Assembly: GCF_009604455.1 (NCBI RefSeq)
Contig: NZ_WEGL01000008.1
Coordinates: forward strand, 372,001 to 436,000
DNA from: Streptomyces sp. RB17
GTDB lineage: Bacteria > Actinomycetota > Actinomycetes > Streptomycetales > Streptomycetaceae
Length of the DNA: 64,000 nt
Direction: 5' to 3'
Shown here: positions 9,301 through 16,124 of the stretch, piece after piece
Numbering within the stretch: position 1 is the stretch's first letter
How the letters are laid out: each line of letters begins with the position of its first letter
The notes under the pieces: model-generated
Seen by the model: the letters and a program-made list of their open reading frames with translations, nothing else
Databases searched by the model: none
What the model was told of the DNA's origin: nothing
Program-made: the position numbers and the translations under genes

Positions 9301-9680
9301 TCTCCCGCAGCGGGGCGAGCGACGACCGGGTCGGGCTGCTCATGGCCAAGTCCCTGTCGCCGTTCGACCAGGCGGCCGGGGCGATCGTCACCGGCGGCAC
9401 CAGCGCACAGCTCATGCTGCGCACGACCGTAGCCGGAAAGTCCGCCTTCACGGGCAACGCGACGGTCACCGCCCCCTGCCTGCTCCGGCTCAGGCGCACC
9501 GGCACCAGCTTCTCCGCCCACACCTCCACCGATGACGGCGCCACCTGGGCCCCCCTCGCCGCGGGCGACATCCCCGGCTTCGGTGACGCCCCCTACCACG
9601 TGGGCCTCGTGGTCTGCTCCCGCGATCCCCTGGCCCGCAGCACCACCGAGTTCGACGAGGTGAGCATCACCCCCATGTAG
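6342..9680 (+). CDS. Large secreted multidomain alginate-lyase-like protein
   Basis: A 1112-residue exported protein starting at an ATG that overlaps the upstream stop. A Tat signal (PSRRGFLGGAAALLV) is followed by an alpha/alpha-toroid alginate-lyase-like domain (about 35-400) containing FTHSGLLHSAADLARMK, NAWSASL, FVNAAELLR, NGNWDLTA, GRDQGH and AWNQGVDLWGYDSNR. Then come an FN3-like domain (about 404-490), a beta-sandwich with LamG/DUF1349 character (491-726), a second FN3-like domain (730-825), a putative Ig fold with GLPDGLRVTPRTGLISGTP (826-911) and a second beta-sandwich (912-1112). The catalytic half is a paralogue of the next gene. The tail is probably for glycan binding. It would act outside the cell on a uronic-acid polymer; the true substrate may be pectin or another acidic glycan rather than alginate. 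Confidence 0.85.
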   Translation: MTNPAPSRRGFLGGAAALLVASGTSGLLGPGTAGAAAQDSTTPAAFTHSGLLHSAADLARMKAAVAARQSPVYDGYLALAAHSRSKPTYAIQNTGQITSWGRGPANFQNQAVADSAAAYQLALMWCVTGDGTYADRARDILNAWSASLTAVTGADGPLGAGLQAFKFVNAAELLRHSGYDGWAADDIARCEESFLTVWYPAVSGYMLYANGNWDLTAIQAVLAIGVFCEERTLFESALRFAAAGAGNGSVLHRVVTDAGQGQESGRDQGHEQLAVGLMGDIAQVAWNQGVDLWGYDSNRILANAEYAARYNLGGDVPFTPDLDRTGKYLKTAVSAISRGNLPPIYEMYYAHYAGVRGLDAPYTKAAVFRGTSGIRVVEGSNDDLPSWGTFTYAGTEAPAAAVPRAPAGVTAIGDDTSVTVTWLPSAWADSYTVLRAIAPDGPYEEIATGVGTPAYTDRGARGSRTYYYAVRAFNSQGSSGSSTWPAAAARLPEPWATQDLGDVRIPGSAAFDGERFVLEASGTADTYRLVHLPLDGDGTATARIVWPLSSQYSKIGVTLRASLDADAAHAAMLIQGLPLHTWSGVWTVRPKAGSGISATGSTPVPPSQQTAITVNAAFPISSLGTLPESATPLEAPYVEGAGDGYRLRMPYWVRVTRRGDVCTGAISPDGIRWTEVGSTVGDLPHTVYAGLVLTSCLGVDEDYAETGTGAFDNVSVVSRTHGELWTVPRPSYAASDLRASTGADAIELAWTDPDLSARYKVLRATDPDGPHHTVATGIGPVGTGARIRYTDPTGAPGTTYHYTVVKTNTAGRGPLSQSASAAMPNPSVPQLASAATAFANKGVAFQYLLRATHEPTRFAAEGLPDGLRVTPRTGLISGTPTGTGEFIVTTTAGNAAGETNGTLTLAVGTPPPAPWTYGDLGDVILDDRAYGTLGVVAVQTSGSTAHQDGTFVVRGAGTDLTVNNQGMTGQFVRQPVTGDCEITARLVSRSGASDDRVGLLMAKSLSPFDQAAGAIVTGGTSAQLMLRTTVAGKSAFTGNATVTAPCLLRLRRTGTSFSAHTSTDDGATWAPLAAGDIPGFGDAPYHVGLVVCSRDPLARSTTEFDEVSITPM

Positions 9681-9704
9681 AAACTCCATGATGGGAGACA
9701 CCGC

Positions 9705-10952
9705 ATGAGCCGCACTTCCCCCCACATACATCTCCCGAGTGCTGAGGTGAGCCGCCGCGGTCTGCTCAAGACCGCCGGCGGCCTCACCGCCGCCCTCGCC
9801 CTCGGCGCCTCCGCCTCCGCCACCACCGCGGACGCCGCGCCGGCGGCCTTCACCCACCCCGGCATGCTGCACAACGCCGGCGACATCAACCGCGCCAAGG
9901 TCCGGGTCGCGGCGGGCGACGACCCCTGGCTGTCCGGCTGGAACAGGCTGACCGCCAACTCCCACTCCGCGTCCACCTGGACGCCCAACCCGCAGGCCAC
10001 GATCATTCGCGGGGGCACCGGCGAGAACTACGGCATCCTGTACAACGACATCGCCGCCGCCTACCAGAACGCCCTGCGCTGGAAGGTCGGCGGCACCGAG
10101 GCCAACGCCGAGTGCGCCGCCAAGATACTCAACGCCTGGTCGTCCACCCTCGCCACGGTCACCGGGAACGCCGACCGCTTCCTCGCCGCCGGAATCTACG
10201 GCTGGGAGTTCGCCAACGCGGCCGAACTCATGCGTGACTACGACGGTTTCGACCTCGCCGCCTTCCAGGACATGATGGTGAGCGTTTTCTACCCGCTCAA
10301 CGACAGCTTCCTGACCAGCCACAACGACGCCTGCATCACCAACTACTGGGCGAACTGGGACCTGTGCACCATGGCCTCCGTCATGGCCATCGGGATCCTG
10401 TGCGACGACGGCGCCAAGTACGACCAGGCCGTCAGCTACTTCAAGACCGGCGCCGGAAACGGTTCCATCCAGCACGCCGTACCGTTCCTGTACGCGAACG
10501 TCGACGGCTACGACCTCGGCCAGTGGCAGGAGTTCGGCCGCGACCAGGGCCACACCGTCATGGGCATGGGCCAGATGGGCGCGATCTGCGAGATGGCCTG
10601 GAACCAGGGCGACGACCTGTACTCCTACGACAGCCGGCGGTTCATGAAGGCCGCCCAGTACGTGGCCAAGTACAACCTCGGCGACGACGTCCCGTTCACC
10701 ACCTACACCTGGGGCAGCGGCCAGACCTGCACCCAGCAGTCCCAGACGGTGATCGGCTCCGGGTCCCGCGGCCAGGTGCGCCCCGTGTGGGCGATGCTGC
10801 ACTTCCACTACAACCGGCGCCTGTACCTCGACGACAAGTACATCTCCGCGATGTACTACTCGGTCGCCCCGGAGGGCGGCGGCGGGGACTACGGGTCCAC
10901 CAGCGGCGGCTACGACCAGCTCGGCTTCGGCACCCTGATGTACGCCAAGTAG
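9705..10952 (+). CDS. Secreted single-domain alginate-lyase-like protein
   Basis: A 415-residue exported protein with a Tat signal (EVSRRGLLKTAGG) and a single alpha/alpha-toroid domain. It shares with the preceding gene FTHPGMLHNAGDINRAK, NAWSSTL, FANAAELMR, NYWANWDLCT, GRDQGH and AWNQGDDLYSYDSRR, which shows tandem duplication. It lacks all accessory domains of the larger protein. The ATG has GGGAG upstream, 24 bases after the previous stop, so it is the third gene of the secreted-enzyme operon. The conserved Asn, His and Tyr positions (GRDQGH, DLYSYD) suit a polysaccharide lyase, but I cannot assign a PL family from sequence reading. It may act as an exo-enzyme on fragments released by its larger paralogue. 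Confidence 0.85.
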   Translation: MSRTSPHIHLPSAEVSRRGLLKTAGGLTAALALGASASATTADAAPAAFTHPGMLHNAGDINRAKVRVAAGDDPWLSGWNRLTANSHSASTWTPNPQATIIRGGTGENYGILYNDIAAAYQNALRWKVGGTEANAECAAKILNAWSSTLATVTGNADRFLAAGIYGWEFANAAELMRDYDGFDLAAFQDMMVSVFYPLNDSFLTSHNDACITNYWANWDLCTMASVMAIGILCDDGAKYDQAVSYFKTGAGNGSIQHAVPFLYANVDGYDLGQWQEFGRDQGHTVMGMGQMGAICEMAWNQGDDLYSYDSRRFMKAAQYVAKYNLGDDVPFTTYTWGSGQTCTQQSQTVIGSGSRGQVRPVWAMLHFHYNRRLYLDDKYISAMYYSVAPEGGGGDYGSTSGGYDQLGFGTLMYAK

Positions 10953-11016
10953 CCGCCGTACAGAAAGCAACGGCCCGCCACCCACCGCCCCGGGGTAGCC
11001 CGGACGGCCCTCCCGC

Positions 11017-11072
11017 GCACCGTGCAGCCGGAATACCGGACGTTCTTGTGGTGCTCTGTTGGTGCACGGTGC
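11017..11072. promoter_or_regulatory. Spaced 10-bp inverted repeat between lyase and esterase genes
   Basis: GCACCGTGCA (11017-11026) and its exact complement TGCACGGTGC (11063-11072) flank 36 bases. The right arm is part of GTGCACGGTGCAC. This could be a terminator for the lyase operon or an operator for the esterase, whose start is 30 bases downstream. There is no U-tract. Confidence 0.4.
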
Positions 11073-11101
11073 ACGAGTGCGCGGCGAAGGGCTGGTGGGC
11101 G

Positions 11102-12685
11102 ATGACGGCGGACCAGGCGAACCCCGAGGTCAGGCCCGAGGTCAGAACGCCGTACGGAGTCGTACGCGGCCGGTACGAACACGGCGTCGCGGTGTTCCGG
11201 GGCATCCCGTACGCCGCCCCGCCCTTCGGCCCCCTCCGGTTCCGCCCGCCCGAGGCGCCCGAGCCCTGGGACGGGGTGCGCGACGCCGGCGCCTTCGGTG
11301 CCACCGCGCCGAAACCGCCGTACTCCGAGGCCTTCGCCCAGTATCTGTCCGACCCGGAGATCCCCGGCGAGGACTGCCTCAACCTCAACGTATGGACTCC
11401 CGAGCCGGGCCCCGGCGCCCGCCTCCCGGTCCTCGTCTGGCTCCACGGCGGCGCCCTGACCAGGGGTTCCTCCGCCGTGCCCGTCTACGACGGCGCCACC
11501 TTCGCCCGGGACGGTGTCGTCTGTGTCTCCGTCAACTACCGGCTGGGCGTCGAGGGCTACGGACTGTTCCCCGACGCACCGCCCAACCCCGGCCTGCGTG
11601 ACCAGCTCGCCGCCCTGCGCTGGGTGCACGACGCGATCGGCGCCTTCGGCGGCGACCCGGACCGGGTCACCCTGTGCGGCCAGTCGGCCGGCGCCATCAG
11701 CACCGGCGCCCTGCTCGCCGCACCCGCGAGCCGGGGCCTGATCCGGCGCGCGGTCCTGCAGAGCGGACCACCGGAGGCGTCTGAACGGGACAAGGTACGG
11801 CGGATGGTGCGCCGCATGGCCACCCGGCTGAAGATCCCCGCCACCGCCGAGGCCTTCGCGGCCGTCGACCGTGACCTGCTGCTGCGCACCCAGGCCGAGG
11901 TCGGCCGGCTCAGCAGCCCGGTCCTGGGCGGACCCGCGTTCGGCATCGTCGTGGACGGCGACCTCGTGCCCCGCGACCCCCTCCAGGCCCTGATCGACGG
12001 CGACGCCGCGCAGGACGTCGAGCTGCTCATGGGCTGGACCCGGGACGAGTACCGGCTCTGGCTCGTGCCCGGCGGGCTGCTGGACCACGTCGACCGGCTC
12101 GGCCCCGTCGCCCTCGCCGGCGCCATGGCCCGCTGCCGCGCCGGCCACGAGGTGCCCCGCGGCTACCGCGCTCTGCACCCCGACGCCGGCGCTGCCGAGA
12201 TCGTCGGCCAGATGGTCACCGACCACCTGCTGCGCCTCCCGCTGCACCGCCTTGCCGACGCCCGCCCCGGCGCTTCCTACGTGTTTGAGTTCGCCTGGCC
12301 GTCCAACCGTCCCGGCCTCGGCGCCTGCCACGCCCTGGAACTGGGGTTCGTCTTCGACTCCGGTGACCTGCCCGAGTCGCAGAAACTGGCGGGTGAGGGA
12401 GCCCCGCGGGAGCTGGCCGAGGCGATGCACGCGGCATGGGTGCGCTTCGTGACGACCGGGGATCCCGGCTGGCAGGCCTGGGACGCGTCCCATCCGGTGC
12501 GGATCTTCGGCGACGGTGAACCGCATACCGCATTCGGTGTGCGGGATGCGGAAATCGCCCTCTGGTCGACCGCACCCACCGTCCCGGAACCCGGCCCCAC
12601 CTCGGACATCCGCGCACCGGGAGCGGAGCTGGCGGCGGCGGTACGACGCCTGCGGTGGTCGGTGGGGGTGGCGCGGCGCCGGTGA
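11102..12685 (+). CDS. Type-B carboxylesterase (alpha/beta hydrolase)
   Basis: A 527-residue esterase of the carboxylesterase/lipase type B family. It shows the family start GVVRG.....VAVFRGIPYAAPP, EDCLNLNVW (about 90-98), the oxyanion-hole loop LHGG (114-117), the nucleophile Ser195 in GQSAG, and a catalytic-type His near residue 411 (CHALELGFVF). No signal peptide or membrane segment is seen, so it is probably cytosolic. The ATG at 11102 gives a normal N-terminus; the nearest GAAGGG is about 10 bases upstream. An in-frame GTG about 30 bases earlier is possible. It follows the secreted lyases on the same strand and probably removes acetyl, methyl or aromatic esters from imported sugars. Substrate unproven. 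Confidence 0.9.
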   Translation: MTADQANPEVRPEVRTPYGVVRGRYEHGVAVFRGIPYAAPPFGPLRFRPPEAPEPWDGVRDAGAFGATAPKPPYSEAFAQYLSDPEIPGEDCLNLNVWTPEPGPGARLPVLVWLHGGALTRGSSAVPVYDGATFARDGVVCVSVNYRLGVEGYGLFPDAPPNPGLRDQLAALRWVHDAIGAFGGDPDRVTLCGQSAGAISTGALLAAPASRGLIRRAVLQSGPPEASERDKVRRMVRRMATRLKIPATAEAFAAVDRDLLLRTQAEVGRLSSPVLGGPAFGIVVDGDLVPRDPLQALIDGDAAQDVELLMGWTRDEYRLWLVPGGLLDHVDRLGPVALAGAMARCRAGHEVPRGYRALHPDAGAAEIVGQMVTDHLLRLPLHRLADARPGASYVFEFAWPSNRPGLGACHALELGFVFDSGDLPESQKLAGEGAPRELAEAMHAAWVRFVTTGDPGWQAWDASHPVRIFGDGEPHTAFGVRDAEIALWSTAPTVPEPGPTSDIRAPGAELAAAVRRLRWSVGVARRR

Positions 12686-12687
12686 TG

Positions 12688-12707
12688 GTCGACAGCCGAC
12701 TGTCGAC
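12688..12707. terminator. Hairpin immediately after the esterase gene
   Basis: GTCGACAG and CTGTCGAC form a perfect 8-bp stem with a 4-base loop (CCGA), beginning three bases after the esterase stop. There is no U-tract, as is common in actinomycetes. It separates the convergent esterase and second lacI genes. Confidence 0.55.
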
Positions 12708-12850
12708 AGTTGCCCGTCGTCGCCAGACCGTCGCCGGCCGGCCGACACAGGCGACGGGGCTGATCGTCGCCGGTCGCCGGTCGGGGCGGGTCCGTCGTCG
12801 CGGGTCGCCAGCCGCCCCGTCGCCCGTCGCCGACCGCAGGTGGCCGGTCG

Positions 12851-12901
12851 CCGGGCGGCCCGCCCCGACCGCAGGGGGCCTCCGGGCGGTCCGCCCCGAC
12901 C
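12851..12901. repeat. 20-bp direct repeat in a low-complexity GTCGCC-rich spacer
   Basis: CCGGGCGGCCCGCCCCGACC (12851-12870) recurs with one mismatch at 12882-12901. The whole spacer 12708-12912 is made of GTCGCC/GGTCGCC-like words and holds no convincing gene. It looks like slippage-expanded intergenic DNA between two convergent genes. Confidence 0.5.
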
Positions 12902-12912
12902 TCACCGAGGCC

Positions 12913-13968
12913 TCACCCCCGGACCGCCGCCACGGAATCCCGCACCACCACATGCGTGCCCAGCAGCAGATGCTCGCCGGGAGAGTCCGCGGAGTGGCCC
13001 AGGGCGGTGCGCACGGCGAGCCGGCCCAGCTCCTCGTAGGGGACGTGCACGGTCGTCAGCGCCGGGCGCAGGTCGCGGGCGAACGGAATGTCGTCGTACC
13101 CGGCGAGCGACACGTCCCCCGGCACGTCCAGACCGGCCTCGTGCAGCGCGGTCAGGGCGCCCGCGGCGACCATGTCGGTCGCGGCCACCACGGCCGTGAA
13201 GTCCAGCCCCCGCTCCAGCGCCCGGCGCATCAGCCGGTGCCCGGAGTCCCGGGTGAAGTCGCCGTGCAGCAGCAGGTCCGGGTCGGGTTCCAGCCCGCGG
13301 GAGCGATGCGCGCCCACGTAACCGCGTTCGCGGCCCTGCGCCGTGGTGTGGTCCGGCTTGCCGCCGAGGAACAGCACCCGCCGGTGGCCCTGGCCGAGGA
13401 CGTGCGCCACGAGCGCGTGAGCCCCGCCCTCGTTGTCGTACTCGATCACCGTCACCGGCGCGCCCGGACCGAGCGGTGGCCGTCCGCACAGCACCAGCCG
13501 GGACCCGGCCGAGGCCAGCGAGTCGGCGATACGGCGCGTGCGTGCCCGGTACTCGGGCGTGTCCGCCGCGCCGCCGACCAGGATCACCGCCGCCGCCCGC
13601 TGGGCGCGCATCGTCTCGATGAAGTCCAGTTCCTGCCGCAGGTCGCCGTCCGTGCTGCAGACCAGGCACAGATGCCCGAGCCGCGCGGCCTCGCGCTCCA
13701 CCCCCCGCGCCATGTGCGCGAACGACGGCCCCGTGATGTCCTCCAGCACGAACGCCAGGGTCGGCGTACCGACCCCGGCGACGGCCTTGGCGCGCGCGTC
13801 GGCCACGTAGTCCATCTCGCGTACGGCCCGCATCACCCGGGTCCGGGTCGCCGTGCTCACCGGATACACCCCGCCCAGTACCCGGGACACGGTCGACGCG
13901 GACACCCCGGCCCGTGCCGCGACATCGCGGATCGTGCTCCGCCCGGCGGCGTCGCTCTTCCTGGTCAT
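12913..13968 (-). CDS. LacI-family transcriptional regulator (second of two paralogues)
   Basis: A 351-residue regulator with a LacI helix-turn-helix near residues 11-33 (STIRDVAARAGVSASTVSRV), hinge YVADARAKAVAGVG, and a sugar-binding-like effector domain ending GYDDIPFARDLRPALTTVHV. ATG at 13968 is preferred over an upstream ATG because GGAGGGG sits seven bases before it. It shares the tail motifs of the LacI protein at 2087-3184. An operator-like site GAAACCGGTTCC lies 45 bases upstream (14013-14024), consistent with autoregulation. It is convergent with the esterase and bounds the right side of the intact polysaccharide cluster. I infer joint control of the same regulon or recognition of a related inducer. 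Confidence 0.93.
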   Translation of the reverse strand: MTRKSDAAGRSTIRDVAARAGVSASTVSRVLGGVYPVSTATRTRVMRAVREMDYVADARAKAVAGVGTPTLAFVLEDITGPSFAHMARGVEREAARLGHLCLVCSTDGDLRQELDFIETMRAQRAAAVILVGGAADTPEYRARTRRIADSLASAGSRLVLCGRPPLGPGAPVTVIEYDNEGGAHALVAHVLGQGHRRVLFLGGKPDHTTAQGRERGYVGAHRSRGLEPDPDLLLHGDFTRDSGHRLMRRALERGLDFTAVVAATDMVAAGALTALHEAGLDVPGDVSLAGYDDIPFARDLRPALTTVHVPYEELGRLAVRTALGHSADSPGEHLLLGTHVVVRDSVAAVRG

Positions 13969-14012
13969 TCCCCAGCCCCTCCGCACCGTCGGGAACTGCG
14001 GCAACATCGACA

Positions 14013-14024
14013 GAAACCGGTTCC
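14013..14024. promoter_or_regulatory. LacI-type operator upstream of the second lacI gene
   Basis: GAAACCGGTTCC has the same GAAACCGGTT core as the sites at 2066 and 4678. It is 45 bases upstream of the lacI start at 13968, in the 185-base gap below the homocysteine methyltransferase gene. It fits an autoregulatory operator. Confidence 0.6.
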
Positions 14025-14153
14025 CGGGCGGAGGCTAGCGCCCGGGAGCGGGCGTGGGCCAGTGCGATGCACCGTTCCGGCGCGCGGCCGCCACGTGCCC
14101 GGAGCTTGGTCCGGCCGCCCTGCGGGTGGCCTCGGGGACGACGGGGGCACCGC

Positions 14154-15080
14154 TCAGACCGTGCCCAGCGCCTGCCTGATCGCCGCGATCGCCTCCGGCC
14201 CGACCCGGCAGCACCCCCCGATGAGCCGCGCCCCCGCGTCCTGCCAGGTCTTCACCTGATCGGCGCCGAACCTCGTCCGCCCCGTCCAGGCGCGTGCCTC
14301 GGCGTCCCAGGCCTCACCGCTGTTCGGATAGACCACGACCGGCTTGCCGGTGACCCGCGCCGCGATCTCCGCCGCGGGCTGGACGTCCTGCGGCGCACAG
14401 CAGTTCACGCCGACCGCGATCACCTCGTCCACGTCGGCAGCCGGCGCGAAGGCCTCCTCCAGCGGCTGCCCTGCCCGCGTGTGCCGGCCCTCGACCGTGT
14501 ACGACAGCCAGGCCGGCACCCCCAGCCCGCGCACCGCCCTCAGCAGCGCGGCGCCCTCGTCGGCGTCCGGCACCGTCTCCAGCGCCAGGACGTCCGGGGC
14601 GGCGGCGGCCAGCACCGCCATCCGCGGCCGGTGAAAGCGCTCCAGCTCGTCCATGCTCAGCCCGTACCGGCCCCGGTACTCGGATCCGTCCGCGAGCATC
14701 GCGCCGTACGGCCCGACCGACGCCGCCACCCACAGCGGCCGGTCGATGCCCTCGTCCCCGGCCTGCCGGGTGGCCTCCCGCGCGAGGTCCACGCTGGACG
14801 CGAGCAGCCGCGCGGCGTCGTCGTGGCCGATCCCGCGCCGCGCGAAGCCCTCGAAGGTGGCTTGGTAGCTCGCGGTGATGGCCACGTCCGCGCCCGCCCG
14901 GAAGTAGGCGAGATGCGCCGCCGTAACCGCTTCCGGCCGCTCGGCGAGCAGCCGGGCCGACCACAGCTCGTCGCTCAGGTCGTACCCGGCCGACTCCAGC
15001 TGGTTGGACATGCCGCCGTCGAGCACGACCGTCCCCGCGGCGAGCGCGTGGGCGAGGCTGGGGGAGGTGTCGCTGGTCAT
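14154..15080 (-). CDS. mmuM: Homocysteine S-methyltransferase
   Basis: A 308-residue zinc enzyme that would transfer a methyl group from S-methylmethionine (or SAM) to homocysteine, giving methionine in the cytosol. Early landmarks are VLDGGMSNQLE (about 19-29) and ALETVPD (166-172). The zinc ligands are visible as Cys227-Cys228 in NCCAP and Cys290-Cys291 in GGCCR. Length matches MmuM-type enzymes, which lack the B12 and folate domains of MetH. The Asn at position 26 of DGGMSNQLE differs from the usual GG.A/G.T.L pattern but does not break the fold. It is not functionally tied to the flanking polysaccharide genes. Confidence 0.93.
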   Translation of the reverse strand: MTSDTSPSLAHALAAGTVVLDGGMSNQLESAGYDLSDELWSARLLAERPEAVTAAHLAYFRAGADVAITASYQATFEGFARRGIGHDDAARLLASSVDLAREATRQAGDEGIDRPLWVAASVGPYGAMLADGSEYRGRYGLSMDELERFHRPRMAVLAAAAPDVLALETVPDADEGAALLRAVRGLGVPAWLSYTVEGRHTRAGQPLEEAFAPAADVDEVIAVGVNCCAPQDVQPAAEIAARVTGKPVVVYPNSGEAWDAEARAWTGRTRFGADQVKTWQDAGARLIGGCCRVGPEAIAAIRQALGTV

Positions 15081-15329
15081 GCCACGACGCTAGTCGAAAC
15101 CCGACGCCGACGGACCGCGGTGTCCAGCTGGTGAGCGCCCCGCCGCGCCGTCCCCGACCTGCGAAAAGCGGTGTCTCGGGGACGGGGCGCCCGCCTCTCC
15201 CGGCCTTCCGCCGCTGAACTGGGCACCGGTACTGCAGCCGGCCGGGCCGGGGCAGCTCGCTGTGCCTGCAGAGGAACGCCTCCGACGTCAACCGGCGAGG
15301 GCCCGGACGTGTCCGGTGCGTCCACCGCC

Positions 15330-15398
15330 GATTCCGCGGCGATCATCACCTACACCTGCAACGGAGGAACGGACCAGCTGTGGCCGCACCGAACATGA
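15330..15398 (+). pseudogene. Ricin-type lectin fragment
   Basis: A short reading frame on this strand ends AAIITYTCNGGTDQLWPHRT and stop. YTCNGGT..LW is the signature of a ricin-type beta-trefoil repeat (usually Y.CNGGTNQQW). Nothing upstream in the frame resembles a signal peptide or enzyme. The rest of 15081-15405 shows no gene. A very similar truncated fragment exists at 31144-31341. Most likely the scrap of a secreted CAZyme or lectin. Confidence 0.45.
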
Positions 15399-15405
15399 AC
15401 CGCCC

Positions 15406-15830
15406 TCAGGCGAGCAGGTCGATGGCGTCGACCGCCGTGCCGGCGCTGAGATAACCCGTCGTCCCCGAACCGCTCACTCCAGGTGTCGTTGACCGTGATC
15501 TGGGGCCGGCCGCCCGCGTAGGCCGTCGGCACACCGATTCTCAGGGTGTGCGCGGCGGCGGCCTGGGCGGCGGCGAGCCTGAAGTGCACGAGCAGGCCGC
15601 TGTTGACGTCCTTCCACAGGTAGCAGGGGAAGGCGGAGGTTTCGGAACCGCTTCCGATCACCACGTTGCCGGTCCAGGAGGCGGCGCGTACGTCCGAGGG
15701 ATGCGCGTACGTCATCAGGTCCGCGTTCTTGAAACCGCTCGGCGTGCCGTCCCAGTCGCCGATCCGCCGGATCGCGCTCGCGTGGGACGGGTCGTTGGAG
15801 GACGGGACGGTGATCGTGTTGAGGGTGGTC
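15406..15830 (-). pseudogene. Rhamnogalacturonan lyase (PL4-type) remnant
   Basis: On the minus strand the translation from about 15820 reads RRIGDWDGTPSGFKNADLM, HPSDVRAASW, LWKDVNSGLLVHFRLAAAQ, HTLRIGVPTAYAGGRPQITV and NDTWS. This is the C-terminal domain order of PL4 rhamnogalacturonan lyases (fibronectin-like then carbohydrate-binding-like). After NDTWSERFGDD the frame breaks. In another frame the true C-terminus follows, GYLSAGTAVDAIDLLA and stop (15406-15408). So there is an internal deletion with frameshift near 15460. The N-terminal catalytic domain, normally several hundred residues, is missing at 15830, exactly where the opposite-strand acetylesterase remnant begins. Non-functional. 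It shows that the ancestor could attack rhamnogalacturonan I. Confidence 0.72.
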
Positions 15831-15831
15831 G

Positions 15832-16117
15832 TCGTGGAGACCCTGGTCGCGGGAATCCGGGACCAGGGCGGCGAGCCGGTGCTCGTCACCCCGATCGTCC
15901 GCCGCTGGTTCAACGCCGACGGAACCCTGGACAACACCACCGCCCTGCTGGTCAACTGCCTCGGCCTCCCCGCCGTCATCCGGTCCGTTGCCGCCACCGA
16001 GGACGCCCCCTGATCGACCTCACCGCGAAGACCAAGACGCTGGTGGAGTCCCTCGGCCCGGAGGGCTCCAAGGCGATCTACCTCTACAACGAGAAGCGCC
16101 CTGCCAGGAAGGACAGC
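15832..16117 (+). pseudogene. Rhamnogalacturonan acetylesterase (SGNH) C-terminal remnant with frameshift
   Basis: The frame on this strand reads ETLVAGIRDQGGEPVLVTPI, VRRWFNADGTLDNTTALLVN and AVIRSVAATEDAP, then hits a stop at 16011-16013. The next frame continues the same protein, LIDLTAKTKTLVESLGPEGS and IYLYNEKR. This is the middle and later part of an SGNH rhamnogalacturonan acetylesterase. The N-terminal GDST block is gone, the end with the catalytic His is gone, and a frameshift lies near 16010. The 3' break joins the leader of the DUF2264 gene. Non-functional. Confidence 0.72.
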
Positions 16118-16124
16118 ATCCGCC

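Noticed and set aside
10457..10468. GGAAACGGTTCC inside the lyase gene, and similar words at 6088, 27096 and 42942, as LacI operators
   Set aside because: They lie inside coding regions and encode ordinary codons (e.g. Gly-Asn-Gly-Ser). Without position upstream of a gene they are not supported as operators.
8340..10985. 881-residue open frame on the minus strand opposite the lyase genes
   Set aside because: Low-complexity Gly/Val/Ala protein with no motif, lying across two genes with clear signal peptides and domains on the other strand.
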